Below, one piece after another: positions 13,978-21,616 of a DNA stretch of 36,116 nucleotides. Every line of letters begins with the position of its first letter. The first letter of the stretch is position 1. Origin of the DNA: Armatimonadota bacterium. GTDB lineage: Bacteria; Armatimonadota; JAAZEB01. The notes under the pieces are model-generated. The model ran no database searches, was not told where the DNA came from, and saw only the letters and a program-made list of their open reading frames with translations. The position numbers and the translations under genes are program-made. The DNA is taken from positions 1-36,116 of the forward strand of contig JACQGM010000387.1 of assembly GCA_016199585.1 (NCBI GenBank). Reading direction: 5' to 3'.

Positions 13978-16557
13978 GTGAGCGTAGCCGCCAGAGCCTT
14001 CATCGTCATCCCCGCCGCCGACCCCGTGGCGAGCCAGCCGCCGGCGCGCTGGGCGGCCGCCGAGCTGTGCGACGCCCTGGCAGCCCGGGGCGTCGCGGCA
14101 GCTATCGCGGAAGAGATGGCGGCGGTGCCCCCCGGAGCGCCCTGCGTGGTGGCCGCCGGCCGAGGCTCCGCTGCGGCGCGGGAGGTTCTCGGCGCGACCG
14201 GTGTGGCCGTGGCGGACACCCCCGAAGCCCTGGGGCTCGTGCCGGGGACGCTCGCCGGCCGGAAGGTCGCGCTCGCCTGCGGCAGCGATGCCCGGGGCCT
14301 GGCCTACGCCCTGCTGGAGTTGGCCGACCGCGTCGCCTGCGAGGCGCAGCCCCTCCGCGCCCTCGAGATCGATCGTCCGGTGATCGAGCGCCCGGCCAAT
14401 GCCATCCGCAGCGTGACGCGCTACTTCTCCAGCGACGCGTGGGACAAGCCGTGGCTCTACGACCGCGGCTTCTGGCGGCGCTACCTGACGACGCTGGCGA
14501 CACACCGTTTCAACCGCTTCAGCCTGGCGACGGGCCTCGGCTACAATGCCGCGCGCCAGGTCCGCGACGCCTACCTCTTCTTCGCTTATCCCTTCCTCGT
14601 CTCGGTGCCGGGTTACGACGTGCGCGTGCCCGGCTTGCCGGATGCCGAGCGGGCGCGGAACCTGGAGGCGCTTCGCTTCATCAGTGAGGAGGCCGCTCGC
14701 CGCGGCCTCCACTTCCAGCTCGCCCTCTGGTTCCACGGCTACGAGTGGGAGGAGAGCCCCGAGGCCAACTACGTCGTCGAGGGGCTGGCGCCCGAGACCC
14801 ATGCCGCCTACTGCCGCGACGCCCTGCGGACTGTGCTCCAGGCGTGCCCGGCGATCCGCGGCGTCACCTTCCGCATCCACAGCGAGAGCGGGGTCCCCGA
14901 CGACAGCCACGGCTTCTGGAAGACCCTCTTCGACGGCATTGCGCAGTGTGGGCGCCGGGTCGAGATTGACATGCACGCCAAGCAGATCAGCCAGGAGCTG
15001 ATCCGGGTGGCGCTCGCCACGGGGATGCCCGTCGTCGTCTCTCCCAAATACTCGGCGGAGCACATGGGCCTTCCCTACCAGGAAGCCTCCATCCGGCCCT
15101 CGGATGGGTCGCTGCGCTACAGCTTCGGCAACCTGCTCACCGAAGGACGGCGCTACGGCATCCTCTACCGGATCTGGCCCGGCACGCAGCGGCTCCTCCT
15201 GTGGGGAGACCCCGCGATGGCCGCCGGCTACGCGCGCGCGTCCGGCTTCTGCGGCAGCCAGGGCCTGGAGATCAGCGACCCTCTCTCCTTCAGAGGGCGC
15301 ATGGGATCCGCCATCCCCGGCGACCGCGACCTGTACGCGGACGTTTCCCTACGGCCCGCCGGGGGAGACTGGGAGAAGCACCACTACTCTTACCGGATCT
15401 GGGGCCGCCTACTCTACAATCCCGACGCCGACCCCGAGACCTGGCGGCGCTACCTGCGCAAGGAGTTCGGCCCCGCTACGGCGCCCGCCGAGGCGGCGCT
15501 CGCCAGCGCCAGCCGCGTCCTGCCGCTCATCACCACGGCCCACCTCGCCGCCGCCTCCAACAACGGCTACTGGCCGGAGATCTACACCAACATGCCGATC
15601 GTGGACGAGACGCGGCGCCACCCCTTCGGCGACAACCCGCCCCCCAGAACCTTCGACCGGGTGAGCCCGCTCGACCCGGCGCTCTTCTCCTCCATGGACG
15701 ATTTCGCCGCGGAGCTGCTCGGCGGGCAGGCGAGCGGGCGTTACACGCCGCTGGACGTGGCGCGCTGGCTGGATGACTTCGCGGAGGCGGCCTCGCGTCA
15801 TCTCACGGAGGCGGAGGCGCGCGCCGCCAAGCCCGCCAGCCCCGAGTTCCGCCGGTGGGCGCTCGACGTGACGATACAGGCCGGCCTCGGGCGCTTCTTC
15901 GCCGGGAAGCTGCGCGCCGGAGTGGCCCAGGCACTCTACCGCCGCACGGGCAACCCGGCCGCACTGGACCCCGGCCTGATCGCCTACCGGGATGCGCGCG
16001 CCGCCTGGGCCGCGTTCGCAGAGCGCGCCCGGGGCGCCTATGCCGCCGACCTCACCTTCGGGCGCACGCCCCATCTGCGCGGCCATTGGACGGATCGTCT
16101 CCCGGGCATTGATGCCGACCTGGGCGACATGGAGAAGGAGCGCGCCGAGGCCCGCCCGGCGCCCGATGCCCCGCCCATCCCCGCGTTCCCCGGCGAAGCG
16201 CCCCGAGTGGCGTGCCGGCACGTGCCGCCCGCCTCCTTCCGCCGGGGCGAGCCGGTGTCGCTCTCGCTGGAGTTGCCGGCCGCCGAGGCGGGACGCCTGA
16301 CGGTGGAGGTGCGCTACCGGCCCGTGAACCAGGGGGTGAGGGCTTACCGCACGCTGGCGATGGCGGGGGAAGGGAGGCGGCTTCACGCGACTCTCCCCGC
16401 CGCCGAGACAGATACGCCCTTCCCGCTGCAGTACTTCTTCGTGCTGCGTGATTCGCCCCGACGGGCGTGGATCTACCCGGGGTTCGGCCCGGAGCTGACC
16501 AACCAGCCGTACTATGTGGTCCGCCAGCAAGGCCGGGCCAGGGAGGATAGCAGATGA
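13978..16557 (+). CDS. Large glycoside-hydrolase-like protein, paralog B
   Basis: An 859-residue tandem paralog of the preceding gene, collinear throughout: PPARWAAAELCDALAARG, RFNRFSLATGLGYN, FRIHSESGVPDD, VEIDMHAKQ, YRIWPGTQRLLLWGDPA, SNNGYWPEIYTNMPIVDE, and a C-terminal Ig-like domain. The GTG start at 13978 (AAAGGAG 8 nt upstream) makes its N-terminus align residue for residue with paralog A; the upstream GTG 13828 would add a lipoprotein-like leader. It lacks about 42 residues after ASIRP that paralog A has, just before the RYSFG segment, so pocket shape or specificity may differ. HSESG replaces HGESG, keeping the acid. It overlaps the GGT gene by 4 nt (ATGA). Confidence 0.75.
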   Translation: MSVAARAFIVIPAADPVASQPPARWAAAELCDALAARGVAAAIAEEMAAVPPGAPCVVAAGRGSAAAREVLGATGVAVADTPEALGLVPGTLAGRKVALACGSDARGLAYALLELADRVACEAQPLRALEIDRPVIERPANAIRSVTRYFSSDAWDKPWLYDRGFWRRYLTTLATHRFNRFSLATGLGYNAARQVRDAYLFFAYPFLVSVPGYDVRVPGLPDAERARNLEALRFISEEAARRGLHFQLALWFHGYEWEESPEANYVVEGLAPETHAAYCRDALRTVLQACPAIRGVTFRIHSESGVPDDSHGFWKTLFDGIAQCGRRVEIDMHAKQISQELIRVALATGMPVVVSPKYSAEHMGLPYQEASIRPSDGSLRYSFGNLLTEGRRYGILYRIWPGTQRLLLWGDPAMAAGYARASGFCGSQGLEISDPLSFRGRMGSAIPGDRDLYADVSLRPAGGDWEKHHYSYRIWGRLLYNPDADPETWRRYLRKEFGPATAPAEAALASASRVLPLITTAHLAAASNNGYWPEIYTNMPIVDETRRHPFGDNPPPRTFDRVSPLDPALFSSMDDFAAELLGGQASGRYTPLDVARWLDDFAEAASRHLTEAEARAAKPASPEFRRWALDVTIQAGLGRFFAGKLRAGVAQALYRRTGNPAALDPGLIAYRDARAAWAAFAERARGAYAADLTFGRTPHLRGHWTDRLPGIDADLGDMEKERAEARPAPDAPPIPAFPGEAPRVACRHVPPASFRRGEPVSLSLELPAAEAGRLTVEVRYRPVNQGVRAYRTLAMAGEGRRLHATLPAAETDTPFPLQYFFVLRDSPRRAWIYPGFGPELTNQPYYVVRQQGRAREDSR

Positions 16558-18134
16558 AAGGGATGATCACCGCCCCGCAGCCTCTCGCCGTGGATGCCGG
16601 GGCGAGAGTGCTGGCCGCGGGAGGGAATGCGGTGGACGCCGCCGTCACCGCCGCCTTCGTACAGATGGTCGTGACGCCGGGGAGCTGCGGCCTCGGCGGC
16701 TTCGGCACGATGAACGTCCACGAGGGAACGACCGGGCGGGAGGTCATCCTCGACTTCCACGGGAAGGCGGGAGCAAGAGCCACGCCGGACATGTGGCAGG
16801 ACCAGATCGTTGAGGAGAACACATCGGGCTACGGATACACCCTCTTAAGCCAGGCCAACCAGCGCGGCTATCAGGCGATCACCACGCCGGGAACCGTCGC
16901 CGGGCTCCACAAAGGGATCGCGGACTACGGGACGATGCCCTGGCGGAAGGCGCTCCGGCCCGCTATCGAACTAGCCCGCCGGGGATTCGAGGTCAGTCAG
17001 TCTACGGCGCAGGCATGGCAGAAGCCGCCGGTGGGACGGGAGACCTCCCCCTGGCGGATCGCCGGCAGACCGGAGCACGCGGAGGGCGGCCTGATTGTGG
17101 CCAACCCGGAGATGGCCGAGACCCTCGAAACGCTCGCCGAAGGCGGCGAGGAGGTCTTCTATCGCGGCGACCTCGCGAGGCGCATGGCGGAGGATCTGGA
17201 GCGGGGGGGCGGATTCGTCACGCTGGATGACCTGAAGACCTACAGCGTCACCGTCACCTCCCCTCTCTACGCCACCTACCGTGGCTTTACCGTCGCCTCC
17301 AACCGTGCGCCGGGCGGAGGCGTCACCATCTTGCAGGCACTCCGCATACTGGAGGGCTACGACCTGGCGGGCATGGGGCACCTGAGCCCGGAGTACGTCT
17401 ACACCGTCTCCATGGCGATGAAGGCCGCGTGGGCGGACCGGGCGAACCTGGTCGGCGACCCCGCGTTCGTCCCCGTGCCTTACGAGGACCTCCTGTCCCA
17501 GGCGCGGGCCAGAGAGTGGCGCCGGCGGATCGAGGGCCGTGAGCGCATCACCGTCCCCCGTTGGCACCCACTCGAGCCGGCCAGCACCACCCACCTCTCG
17601 GTCGTGGACGGCCGGGGGAACGCGGTCGGCCTCACTCACTCGCTCGGCTCCGGCTCGGGGTCGGGGATCGTCACCCCGGGCCTCGGGTTCTACTACAACA
17701 ACTGCATGTTCTGCTTCAACCCGGTGCCGGGACACCCCAACTCCATCCGGCCCGGCAAGGCCCGAGTGACCGGCATGGCGCCGACGCTGGTGAAGCGCGG
17801 GCAGAAGCCGTTCTTCACCGTCGGGGCCCCGGGGGGCACCCGGATCGTCACCGGCGTCCTGCACGCCGTCCTCAACGTGATGGACATGGGGATGAGTGCG
17901 ACGGAGGCGATCGCCGCCCCGCGCTTCGACTGCCAGGGCGACGTCATCATCGCGCACTCGCGCATCCCTCCCTCCACGTGCGCCAGAGTGAAGGAGATGG
18001 GGCACGACATCCGGCGGATGCTGGTGGCCTACGGCGGAATCGCGTCGGTCCACGGGATTCGGATCAACCCGGAAACCGGCGCGCTCGATGGGGGAGCGGA
18101 TCCGGGTGACGGCGGCATGGCCCTGGCCGCCTGA
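16554..18134 (+). CDS. ggt: Gamma-glutamyltransferase family protein
   Basis: A 526-residue Ntn-hydrolase. GGTs self-cleave before a threonine and hydrolyse or transfer gamma-glutamyl groups from glutathione and related amides. Visible family features are AAGGNAVDAAVTAAF (residues 21-35), GLGGFGTMNVHE, TTPGTVAGLHKG, and the cleavage site STTHLSVVDGRGNAVGLTHS with Thr345 as expected nucleophile. The small subunit has FYYNNCMF, NSIRPGKA and VGAPGGTRI. No signal peptide is seen, so a cytoplasmic location is likely, unlike classic periplasmic GGT. The start overlaps the stop of paralog B (ATGA), implying translational coupling. The same family includes acylases for other gamma-glutamyl-like amides, so the substrate here may not be glutathione. 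Confidence 0.92.
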   Translation: MKGMITAPQPLAVDAGARVLAAGGNAVDAAVTAAFVQMVVTPGSCGLGGFGTMNVHEGTTGREVILDFHGKAGARATPDMWQDQIVEENTSGYGYTLLSQANQRGYQAITTPGTVAGLHKGIADYGTMPWRKALRPAIELARRGFEVSQSTAQAWQKPPVGRETSPWRIAGRPEHAEGGLIVANPEMAETLETLAEGGEEVFYRGDLARRMAEDLERGGGFVTLDDLKTYSVTVTSPLYATYRGFTVASNRAPGGGVTILQALRILEGYDLAGMGHLSPEYVYTVSMAMKAAWADRANLVGDPAFVPVPYEDLLSQARAREWRRRIEGRERITVPRWHPLEPASTTHLSVVDGRGNAVGLTHSLGSGSGSGIVTPGLGFYYNNCMFCFNPVPGHPNSIRPGKARVTGMAPTLVKRGQKPFFTVGAPGGTRIVTGVLHAVLNVMDMGMSATEAIAAPRFDCQGDVIIAHSRIPPSTCARVKEMGHDIRRMLVAYGGIASVHGIRINPETGALDGGADPGDGGMALAA

Positions 18135-18205
18135 TGCCCCTCGCGCGTCGCGGCGATCGGCGCACGGCCCACCTCTGGCTGCCACCGGTGCCTTGTCAAG
18201 CCCTG

Positions 18206-18234
18206 TTGACACGCGGGCAAGCGCATGGTAGAAT
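18206..18234 (+). promoter_or_regulatory. Promoter for the Kelch-like gene
   Basis: TTGACA (18206-18211), 17-nt spacer, TAGAAT (18229-18234). Expected start is near 18241, leaving a leader of about 118 nt. That leader holds AGGAG/CTCCT and GGAGGG/CCCTCC complementary tracts. Confidence 0.85.
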
Positions 18235-18358
18235 GCTGCATCGTTACAGGAGAAACGATACACTCCTGGGCCACAACGGGGGAGGGCGACCGCGCGGACG
18301 GCGCTCCCTCCTTGTGCCCGTCGGCGGTGGGAAGGGATCCCGCGCCCGGAGGAAGAGG

Positions 18359-19426
18359 ATGATGACCAACCTGCTGAAGGAACGACCGCTGCTCCCGATC
18401 GCCCTGGCGTTGACGGGGGCAGCCGGCATGGGAGGACTTGCGATGAGTGCGGAGAGCAAGCGGGACAGCGCCGCGGCCGGGGCGAAGACTCCCGCCTACC
18501 GGTGGACCTGCGTGACCGACAAGGCCGCCTTCGCCGGGAGGGACGGGGCCGGCGCCCTTGTCTTCCGGGGCAAGATGTGGCTCCTGGGAGGGTGGAATCC
18601 CCCCGACAAGGTCCACTTCCCGAAGCGGTGCAATAGCGAGGTGTGGTCCTCGACGGACGGGCTCACCTGGACGCTGGTGACCCCCCAGGCCCCCTGGGAG
18701 TGCCGGCACACGGCCGGCTACGTGGTTCACGACGGCAAGATGTGGATCGTGGGGGGCGACACCCAGCAGGGCCACTACCAGAACGATGTCTGGTCGAGTG
18801 AGGACGGCGAGCGCTGGGAGCAGGTGACCGACAACGTTCCCTGGGGGCCGCGCGTGCTCCAGTACACGGTGGCATTCAACGGGCGGATCTGGATCATGGG
18901 CGGGCAGACCCTCCCGCAGTTCGCCAAGGCGGAGGAGGCCTTCTACAACGATGTCTGGAACTCCGCCGACGGGGCGAACTGGGTCCGCGTTCTGGAGAAG
19001 GCGCCCTGGTCGCCGCGCGGGTTGATCGGCGGGAGCGTCGTCTTCAAGAACCGGATGTGGATCCTGGGCGGCGGCACCTACGACACGCCGGGCAAGCCGA
19101 AGCGCGAGTACAACAACGACGTGTGGAGCTCCGCCGACGGCGTGAATTGGGAGCGAGTGCTGGAATCCGCCCCCTGGCCCCCGAGGGAGTACCACGACGT
19201 GGCGGTCTTCGATGACCGGATGTGGGTGATGGAGGGGGGCATCCAGGGCATCGGAAACGCCCGCGACGTGTGGTGCTCGACGGATGGCGTGAACTGGGAG
19301 GAGATCCCGGACACGCCCTGGGCGCCGCGACACGCCGCCAGCGTCTTCGTCCACGACAACGCGCTCTGGATGGTGGCAGGCAACAACATGTTCCCCGACG
19401 TCTGGAAGCTCACGCGGGTGAAGTGA
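18359..19426 (+). CDS. Secreted Kelch-like beta-propeller protein
   Basis: A 355-residue protein with a Sec-type signal (MMTNLLKERPLLPIALALTG, hydrophobic to about residue 26). Six Kelch-like blades follow. Each blade has a pattern such as NDVWSSADGVNWERV followed by P-W-x-PR and a strand with MWILGGG; copies include EVWSSTDGLTW, NDVWSSEDGERW, NDVWNSADGANW, NDVWSSADGVNW, RDVWCSTDGVNW and a final PDVWKLTRV that closes the ring. Such six-bladed propellers bind ligands or carbohydrate; some are galactose-oxidase-like or sialic-acid mutarotases, but no catalytic residues are obvious. Two ATGs (18359, 18362) follow GGAGGAAGAGG. It has its own promoter and ends in a strong hairpin. Confidence 0.88.
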   Translation: MMTNLLKERPLLPIALALTGAAGMGGLAMSAESKRDSAAAGAKTPAYRWTCVTDKAAFAGRDGAGALVFRGKMWLLGGWNPPDKVHFPKRCNSEVWSSTDGLTWTLVTPQAPWECRHTAGYVVHDGKMWIVGGDTQQGHYQNDVWSSEDGERWEQVTDNVPWGPRVLQYTVAFNGRIWIMGGQTLPQFAKAEEAFYNDVWNSADGANWVRVLEKAPWSPRGLIGGSVVFKNRMWILGGGTYDTPGKPKREYNNDVWSSADGVNWERVLESAPWPPREYHDVAVFDDRMWVMEGGIQGIGNARDVWCSTDGVNWEEIPDTPWAPRHAASVFVHDNALWMVAGNNMFPDVWKLTRVK

Positions 19427-19446
19427 TGCGGAGCCCTCCTGTCCTC

Positions 19447-19488
19447 CCCGGAGAGCGGCGCGGCGCGGCGGCCGCGCCGCTCTCCGGG
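19447..19488. terminator. 18-bp perfect hairpin between convergent genes
   Basis: Arms at 19447-19464 and 19471-19488 are exact reverse complements over 18 bp around a GCGGCG loop. It begins 20 nt after the Kelch-like stop and is 34 nt from the end of the convergent oxidoreductase gene, so it can end both transcripts. No T-run follows. Confidence 0.7.
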
Positions 19489-19503
19489 ATCCCGCCCCCG
19501 GCG

Positions 19504-19521
19504 CGGCGCGCGTGCGCGCCG
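19504..19521. terminator. Second, smaller hairpin next to the oxidoreductase stop
   Basis: CGGCGCGC-GT-GCGCGCCG, an 8-bp perfect stem directly beside the stop codon of the minus-strand gene (ends 19523). Together with 19447-19488 it forms a double hairpin between convergent genes. Confidence 0.45.
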
Positions 19522-19522
19522 C

Positions 19523-20554
19523 TCAGACCGGCACCTCCCGCCCCTCCGCCGCGGAGCGATAGAGGGCATCGAGAATGCGCTGCACCGCCAGGCCGTGCTC
19601 GCCGGGGGCGGGGTTCGGCTTGCCCTCCAGGATCGCTCGCACGAAGGCCGCCTGGGCGGTTGGCGGCTTGATCTGCTCTTTCGGCGACAGCTCCACCAGG
19701 GAGCCTCCTACTTCCTGGACGACGGACACCTTGGTCGCAGAGGTCGCCTCGTCTCGGTAGATGTTGATGCCCCCCCGCGTGCCCAGGAGCATCGTGAACG
19801 TATCGTGCGCGCGGTTGGTGTTGCCGGCCCACGACGCCTCCAGCGTCAGGGTGGCGCCGTTCTTGAAGCGGATGAACCCCGCGGCCAGGTCCTCCACGTC
19901 GAACTCGAATCCCTGGCGCGCGGCCAGCTCCGTGCCAAGGTACGCATAGGTGGCGGCGCTCACCGTCACCGGCCGGGGGTGATCCATCAGCCAGAGCGCC
20001 AGGTCCAGACGGTGTACGCCGATGTCAATGATCGGGCCGCCGCCCGACTTTGCCTTGATGGCGAACCAGCCGCGACCGGGGATCCCGCGGCTGCGGTTGT
20101 ACCCCGTTCGCCCGAAGTAGACGGGACCGACGACGCCCGCGTCCACCATCTGGCGTGCCCACATGCTCGGGACCGAGAAGCGCGTGTTGAAGTGGACCAT
20201 GAGCTGGCGGTTCGCCGCCTTCGCGGCGGCGACCATCGCCTCGGCTTCCCCGGCGTTCATCGCCAGCGGCTTCTCGCACAGCACGTGGAGGCCCGCCTTC
20301 AGCGCCGCAACGGTCATCGGGGCGTGCAGGAAGTTCGGGAGCGCCACGGAGACGGCGTGCAGACCCGGCAACTGAAACAGCTCTTCGGCGCTGGTGAAGC
20401 GGTGGGTGACGTTGAACTCGTCGCCCACCGCGTTCAGGCGTGTGGTGTCCACATCGCAGAGGGCAACCAGATTGGCCTGCGGGCATTCGTGGTAAAGGCG
20501 GGCGTGGCCCCGACCCATGCCGAGGCCGATGACGGCCACGTTCACTCGATCCAT
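19523..20554 (-). CDS. Gfo/Idh/MocA family oxidoreductase
   Basis: A 343-residue NAD(P)-dependent oxidoreductase of the Gfo/Idh/MocA family. The Rossmann start VNVAVIGLGMGRGHARLYH gives GxGxxxG. VLCEKPLAMNAGEAEAM has the catalytic lysine of the EKP motif. GGGPIIDIGVHRLDLALWLM holds the conserved His/Asp pair of the C-terminal domain. Substrates are typically sugars, inositols or their acids; this one is not determinable. It lacks the Cys cluster of the other family member at 6321. AGGAAC precedes the ATG. It is transcribed alone, convergent with the Kelch-like gene. A small inverted repeat at 20611-20627 lies about 60 nt upstream of the start. Confidence 0.92.
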   Translation of the reverse strand: MDRVNVAVIGLGMGRGHARLYHECPQANLVALCDVDTTRLNAVGDEFNVTHRFTSAEELFQLPGLHAVSVALPNFLHAPMTVAALKAGLHVLCEKPLAMNAGEAEAMVAAAKAANRQLMVHFNTRFSVPSMWARQMVDAGVVGPVYFGRTGYNRSRGIPGRGWFAIKAKSGGGPIIDIGVHRLDLALWLMDHPRPVTVSAATYAYLGTELAARQGFEFDVEDLAAGFIRFKNGATLTLEASWAGNTNRAHDTFTMLLGTRGGINIYRDEATSATKVSVVQEVGGSLVELSPKEQIKPPTAQAAFVRAILEGKPNPAPGEHGLAVQRILDALYRSAAEGREVPV

Positions 20555-20610
20555 AGGAGGTTCCTTTCCGATCCGATGCTTGCGCCGGGCGCGCGCGCTG
20601 TCGCACCTCG

Positions 20611-20627
20611 CAAGGGGCTATCCCTTG
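20611..20627. repeat. Short inverted repeat upstream of the oxidoreductase gene
   Basis: CAAGGG-GCTAT-CCCTTG, perfect 6-bp arms with a 5-nt spacer, about 57 nt before the ATG at 20554. Such an element can be an operator, but no clear promoter hexamers were seen around it. The remainder of 20555-20798 shows no gene. Confidence 0.35.
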
Positions 20628-20798
20628 TTTCGATGTCGCGGGGGCGCTTGCCTGCAACGCCCTCCCCGGCGCGTGTTCCGGGTGCCGGCGGGCGGTCCCC
20701 CCGCGTCCTGAACGCACCGGAGGTGGCGGCAAGATAGAAGGGCCGGCGCGGTCTCCCCTCGACCGACCTGCCACCGGTCCGGGAATGCGGCCAGCCCC

Positions 20799-21497
20799 TC
20801 AACGCCAGTTGATCAGCGCGTTGGTGTAGACCGCCTCCACCTGCCGCCGTCCATCCGCCAGGCACGGGGGGCCGTGGCCGGGGAAGAGGCAATCGCACTC
20901 CATGCGCCGCAGCCGCGAGAGCGTCTCCAGGTAAGTGGGGCGGTGGTAGTCCGGGCCGCCGGCCCAGCCCGGCTCCGCCGACTGGCACGCCGGCCCGTTC
21001 GCGATCACGTCGCCTGTGAACCACAGCCGTCGGCCCTCCAGGATCACCTCGTAGATCACGCAGCTATTGGCGTGGCCGGGCGCCTCGGTGCAGCGGATTC
21101 GCGCCTCGCCCAGCGCGATCTCCTCGCCGTCACGGATCACGCGGTCGGCGCGGCAGGGATCGAAGGGGCGATGAACCGCGTAGCCGATGCAGCGGTCGTC
21201 GCCGGAGGCGATCGCCTCGGCGCCGTCCTGGTTGGTGACGATCTTCACGCCGAGCGACTGAAGCCGCGCCGCGTGGCTCGAATGGTCGTAATGGGCGTGA
21301 GTGAGCAGCAGGTAGGTCACCTGCTCCAGCCGGATGCCCCAGGCGGCGCAGTTCGCGCGCACGAGGTCGAGCGTGTCGGTGCCAAGGTCGCCGCTATCCA
21401 CGATCGCCATCTCCTTGCCGGACCGGATGAGATAGCCGTTCTGGGTCTGCCGCCAGGGGAAGCCATTGATCAGGTACACATTCGGGAGGATCTGCAT
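20799..21497 (-). CDS. Metallo-beta-lactamase-fold hydrolase
   Basis: A 232-residue MBL-fold hydrolase. The metal motif is THAHYDHSSH (His67, His69, Asp71, His72). Further ligands are in APGHANSCVIY, LWFTGDVIA and LFPGHGP, so a binuclear site is expected. The N-terminus (PNVYLINGF, NGYLIRSGKEMAIVDSGD) is typical of glyoxalase-II-like thioesterases and lactonases. Cys in CRADRV and PACQSAE is not part of a known motif. The start at 21497 follows GAGATGAGGTTGAG. It lies 119 nt beyond the glycogen debranching enzyme on the same strand and may be the last gene of that operon. Substrate unknown. Confidence 0.9.
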   Translation of the reverse strand: MQILPNVYLINGFPWRQTQNGYLIRSGKEMAIVDSGDLGTDTLDLVRANCAAWGIRLEQVTYLLLTHAHYDHSSHAARLQSLGVKIVTNQDGAEAIASGDDRCIGYAVHRPFDPCRADRVIRDGEEIALGEARIRCTEAPGHANSCVIYEVILEGRRLWFTGDVIANGPACQSAEPGWAGGPDYHRPTYLETLSRLRRMECDCLFPGHGPPCLADGRRQVEAVYTNALINWR

Positions 21498-21616
21498 CTC
21501 AACCTCATCTCATTCGGGGCGCCTGCCGGCCCGGGGCGCGCGCCGGGCGCTGCCGGGTCCCTCCGTCCGGGTCGGCGCGCGTCGCCTCTCTACCGCGGCG
21601 GGCTGCCGCTCCGGCG

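Noticed and set aside
11032-15063. Two long minus-strand ORFs opposite the hydrolase-like paralogs
   Set aside because: They mirror each other only because the sense genes are paralogs; no ribosome sites or domains.
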